From: a bacterium
Lineage (GTDB): Bacteria > Arandabacterota > Arandabacteria > Arandabacterales > Arandabacteraceae
DNA length: 7,997 bases
NCBI GenBank assembly: GCA_025774405.1
Contig: JALGWB010000085.1
Coordinates: forward strand, 1 to 7,997
Direction: 5' to 3'
A program made the translations under genes and the position numbers. The notes beneath the pieces were generated by a model that saw nothing but the letters and a program-made list of their open reading frames with translations, searched no databases and had not been told where the DNA came from. Of this stretch, positions 6,028-7,997 are shown one piece after another. Numbering within the stretch: the stretch's first letter is position 1; each line of letters begins with the position of its first letter.

Positions 6028-7997
6028 GTGAGAAATAGTCAATTCATAGTGGTTTGCTATGTCATGTTGGTGTGGCTTCTGCCGGTAGTTCAACCCGGCA
6101 ATGCACAGACAAGCTTTGAGACAAGGGAAGCAATCGAACGGGCTGGGAGACTCAGGATGGTGTCAATGGGGCGTGTGGCCTATCTAAGGCCCGTCACCCC
6201 CGAGTTTCTTGCCAAGTCACCGCTTGAGATTCCTTTCAGGCAGGCACTCAGACAGAGGTGGTACGAGGCCGGGGCAAAGAGGGTATTTGAGGCAAAGAGC
6301 AGGAGTCTGAGTGATTTTAGCCAGATCGATATACCTGTGAAGTTTCCATCCTCCATAGGAAGGGTGATAGGTCAGGGTGCCAATCTTCGGGTTTCGGGGA
6401 GCGAGCAAATAACTTTTGGAGGTCAGACACGTTACCGGGTGAATGAACCTTTGACAGAATACGGTAGAAGGTCAAGGTTTCCAACGCTGGATATGAAACA
6501 ACATCTCAAGATAAACCTCGAAGGTACAGTTGGGGAGAAGATTCACGTCACAGTCCATCACGACAGTGATATTGAGACGCCGCTCGAGAATCGCATCAAA
6601 CTCCGTTATGAGGGTGACGACGACGAGATCGTGCAACGCATTGAGATGGGTAACACCAATCTCAGTATACCAGGATCTCAGTTTGTCAGCTATAGCGGCA
6701 AGCAGCAAGGACTCTTCGGTGCAAAGATGCTCGCCAAGCTCGGACCTCTCGACATCACTGCAATCGCAAGCAAGCAGGAAGGCAGAACAGCAGGAGCAAC
6801 ATTTCGTCCCAATGTTAGAGATTCAGTTGTGCTCGATGATATCGATTTCGTCAGGAATAAGTACTTCTTCATGCTCGATCCGTATGAGCTTGATCCAGGT
6901 AAGCAGTTCTCTGCAGTGGAAGTATACCTTGATGATGGTATGGGCACCAACAATGATGCAGCTGTCCATGCTTATGCATTCATGAATCCTGATCGCAATC
7001 TATATCCTGACCCAGCCCGGTGGGATAGCATCCCTGAAGCCTTTGAAGGCAATTTCGATGTCCTTGAACCTAACAAGGACTATGCCTTCGATCCCAGCAC
7101 TGGGGAGATTTCACTGCGGAGGACACTCCAGCCAACCCATACACTGGCCGTCCGCTACATCTATGGGAACGCAGTTGAGGCTGATACTGTGGGTGGGGTT
7201 GTAGGTGACAGCCTCATGCTCAAGATGATCAGGCCCAACGATGAGATCATGACAAATCGCTGGGAAGTGTGGGGTCCAGCGTTAAAGTACGAGCGCAAGA
7301 ACGTTTACTCGCTTGGTGTCAACTATATTGTAGAGGACAAGGTCGAGGTTAAGATCTATCGAAAGGCTTCACCAGTTGATGAGGAGATCCAGAGGGAATA
7401 TGAGTATTCAAAGATATTGGGTATTGATCTTGTTGATGAAAATGGTGTCCGCGCTGGACCGCAAAATAACTGGAAGACCGACGGCTATGCGGACGGAGGC
7501 AGGATAAACGGAGAAGCGGGATTGCTGCTTTTCCCTGACCTGCGACCTTTCGATCCAGACGTAGCCTTCATGGGCGAAAGACCTGAGACCCTTCTGGCTG
7601 AGAATAGGAATCCTGACATCTATGACAGGCATCCAGTGGACCTTAAACGTAAGGATGAATTCTCCAAATTCTACATAGTAGTTCGCTTCACCACCCCTCA
7701 GACGACATTCAAAATGAAGCACATGAATATCCTGGAAAACAGTGAGGTTGTTACACTCAACGGGAGAAGGCTGACGCGAAATGTTGATTATGAGATCTAC
7801 TACGAGACCGGTCAGATACGCTTCCTTACGGATGAAGCCCTCGATCCAAATGCCAGGATCACAGTTGACTACGAATACGTACCGTTTCTGGCGCTTGCAC
7901 AACAATCACTTGTCGGACTGCACGGTATCTACAAGTTGTCAGACCGCTCGAGTGTCAGTACGGCGTGGATCTACCAGAGCAAGAAATCTCCTGAGGA
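6028..7997 (+). CDS. sprA: SprA/Sov-like outer-membrane protein, type IX secretion translocon (N-terminal part; runs off the window)
   Basis: The frame is open from GTG 6028 to the window end, giving 656 codons and no stop; family members commonly exceed 2,000 residues, so most of the gene lies outside. Residues 1-26 form a signal peptide: a short basic start, a hydrophobic core (~6-21) and a likely cleavage after GNA (24-26). Residues ~120-260 match the SprA N-terminal domain pattern: an ITFGGQTRY strand, 'LKINLEGTVGEKIHVTVHHD' (160-179), IKLRYEGDDDEIVQRIEMGN (190-209), then the S/G-rich QGLFGAKM and KLGPLDITAIASKQ. A later segment, NSEVVTLNGRRLTRNVDYEI (571-590) with YYETGQIRFL (591-600) and VDYEYVPF (613-620), is also characteristic. 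In Flavobacterium and Porphyromonas, SprA/Sov is the giant outer-membrane beta-barrel through which type IX secretion cargo leaves the cell. I recognised the family from recalled homologue patterns, not a search. It is transcribed divergently from lptFG. Other type IX genes are not visible here. Confidence 0.85.
   Translation, partial: MRNSQFIVVCYVMLVWLLPVVQPGNAQTSFETREAIERAGRLRMVSMGRVAYLRPVTPEFLAKSPLEIPFRQALRQRWYEAGAKRVFEAKSRSLSDFSQIDIPVKFPSSIGRVIGQGANLRVSGSEQITFGGQTRYRVNEPLTEYGRRSRFPTLDMKQHLKINLEGTVGEKIHVTVHHDSDIETPLENRIKLRYEGDDDEIVQRIEMGNTNLSIPGSQFVSYSGKQQGLFGAKMLAKLGPLDITAIASKQEGRTAGATFRPNVRDSVVLDDIDFVRNKYFFMLDPYELDPGKQFSAVEVYLDDGMGTNNDAAVHAYAFMNPDRNLYPDPARWDSIPEAFEGNFDVLEPNKDYAFDPSTGEISLRRTLQPTHTLAVRYIYGNAVEADTVGGVVGDSLMLKMIRPNDEIMTNRWEVWGPALKYERKNVYSLGVNYIVEDKVEVKIYRKASPVDEEIQREYEYSKILGIDLVDENGVRAGPQNNWKTDGYADGGRINGEAGLLLFPDLRPFDPDVAFMGERPETLLAENRNPDIYDRHPVDLKRKDEFSKFYIVVRFTTPQTTFKMKHMNILENSEVVTLNGRRLTRNVDYEIYYETGQIRFLTDEALDPNARITVDYEYVPFLALAQQSLVGLHGIYKLSDRSSVSTAWIYQSKKSPE

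Noticed and set aside
5961..6038. Possible 25-codon leader ORF from ATG 5961, ending at TAG 6036-6038 just past the sprA GTG.
   Set aside because: No ribosome binding site at proper spacing and no attenuator-like codon run; an ORF of this length is expected by chance.
5821..6093. 90-residue open frame on - across the lptF start and intergenic region.
   Set aside because: It overlaps both flanking gene starts, has no family signature, and would remove the only promoter space for lptF.
6530..6985. 151-residue open frame on + inside sprA.
   Set aside because: It overlaps the sprA frame, which shows family motifs across the same bases; its composition is Ser/Met/Gln-rich and low in pattern, typical of a shifted frame.
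7408..7905. 165-residue open frame on - opposite sprA.
   Set aside because: Antisense to the sprA reading frame in a segment with clear SprA motifs; no domain or convincing upstream signals were seen.
1..7997. Mobile elements, CRISPR arrays, tRNA or rRNA genes.
   Set aside because: No transposase or integrase motifs, no regularly spaced repeats, and no cloverleaf-like or rRNA sequence was noticed by eye; nearly all bases belong to the genes listed.

Overview
The window is ordinary chromosomal DNA from a Gram-negative (diderm) bacterium. It carries two LPS-export permease genes and the start of a SprA/Sov-like outer-membrane secretion channel. SprA homologues are best known from Bacteroidota and other lineages of the Fibrobacteres-Chlorobi-Bacteroidetes (FCB) superphylum. 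Together with an archaeal/thermophile-type S-adenosylhomocysteine hydrolase and frequent AGA/AGG and ATA codons at roughly balanced base composition, this suggests an FCB-group candidate lineage (Zixibacteria-like or similar). The taxonomic assignment is inference; no rRNA or other marker is present.

Layout: (1) bases 1-24 look like the last seven codons of an upstream + strand gene. (2) Bases 34-3433 are a tight + strand operon: sugar-phosphate nucleotidylyltransferase with a C-terminal beta-helix, then metK, then ahcY, with gaps of 15 and 10 bases. (3) Bases 3430-5867 are a - strand pair, lptF then lptG, joined by an ATGA start/stop overlap. The end of lptG meets the end of ahcY in a shared CTAG tetranucleotide. 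(4) Bases 5868-6027 are the only substantial intergenic region, a 160-base divergent control region. (5) From 6028 to the window end is the first ~656 codons of a sprA-like gene that continues past base 7997.

Functional picture: MetK makes S-adenosylmethionine, and AhcY clears the by-product left after methyl transfer, so the two form part of the methyl cycle. The nucleotidyltransferase activates a sugar-1-phosphate for surface polysaccharide or similar glycans. LptF and LptG are the membrane subunits of the exporter that pulls LPS from the inner membrane. SprA is the outer-membrane pore of the type IX secretion system, whose cargo in studied Bacteroidota is often anchored to LPS. The right-hand half is therefore a cell-envelope locus. 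No RNA genes, mobile elements, CRISPR arrays or clear intrinsic terminators were found, and there is no gene-free stretch over 300 bases. I did not find a wholly undescribed system. The most interesting points are the SprA homologue beside lptFG, the archaeal-type AhcY lacking the usual C-terminal cofactor residues, and the helical insertion in LptF.
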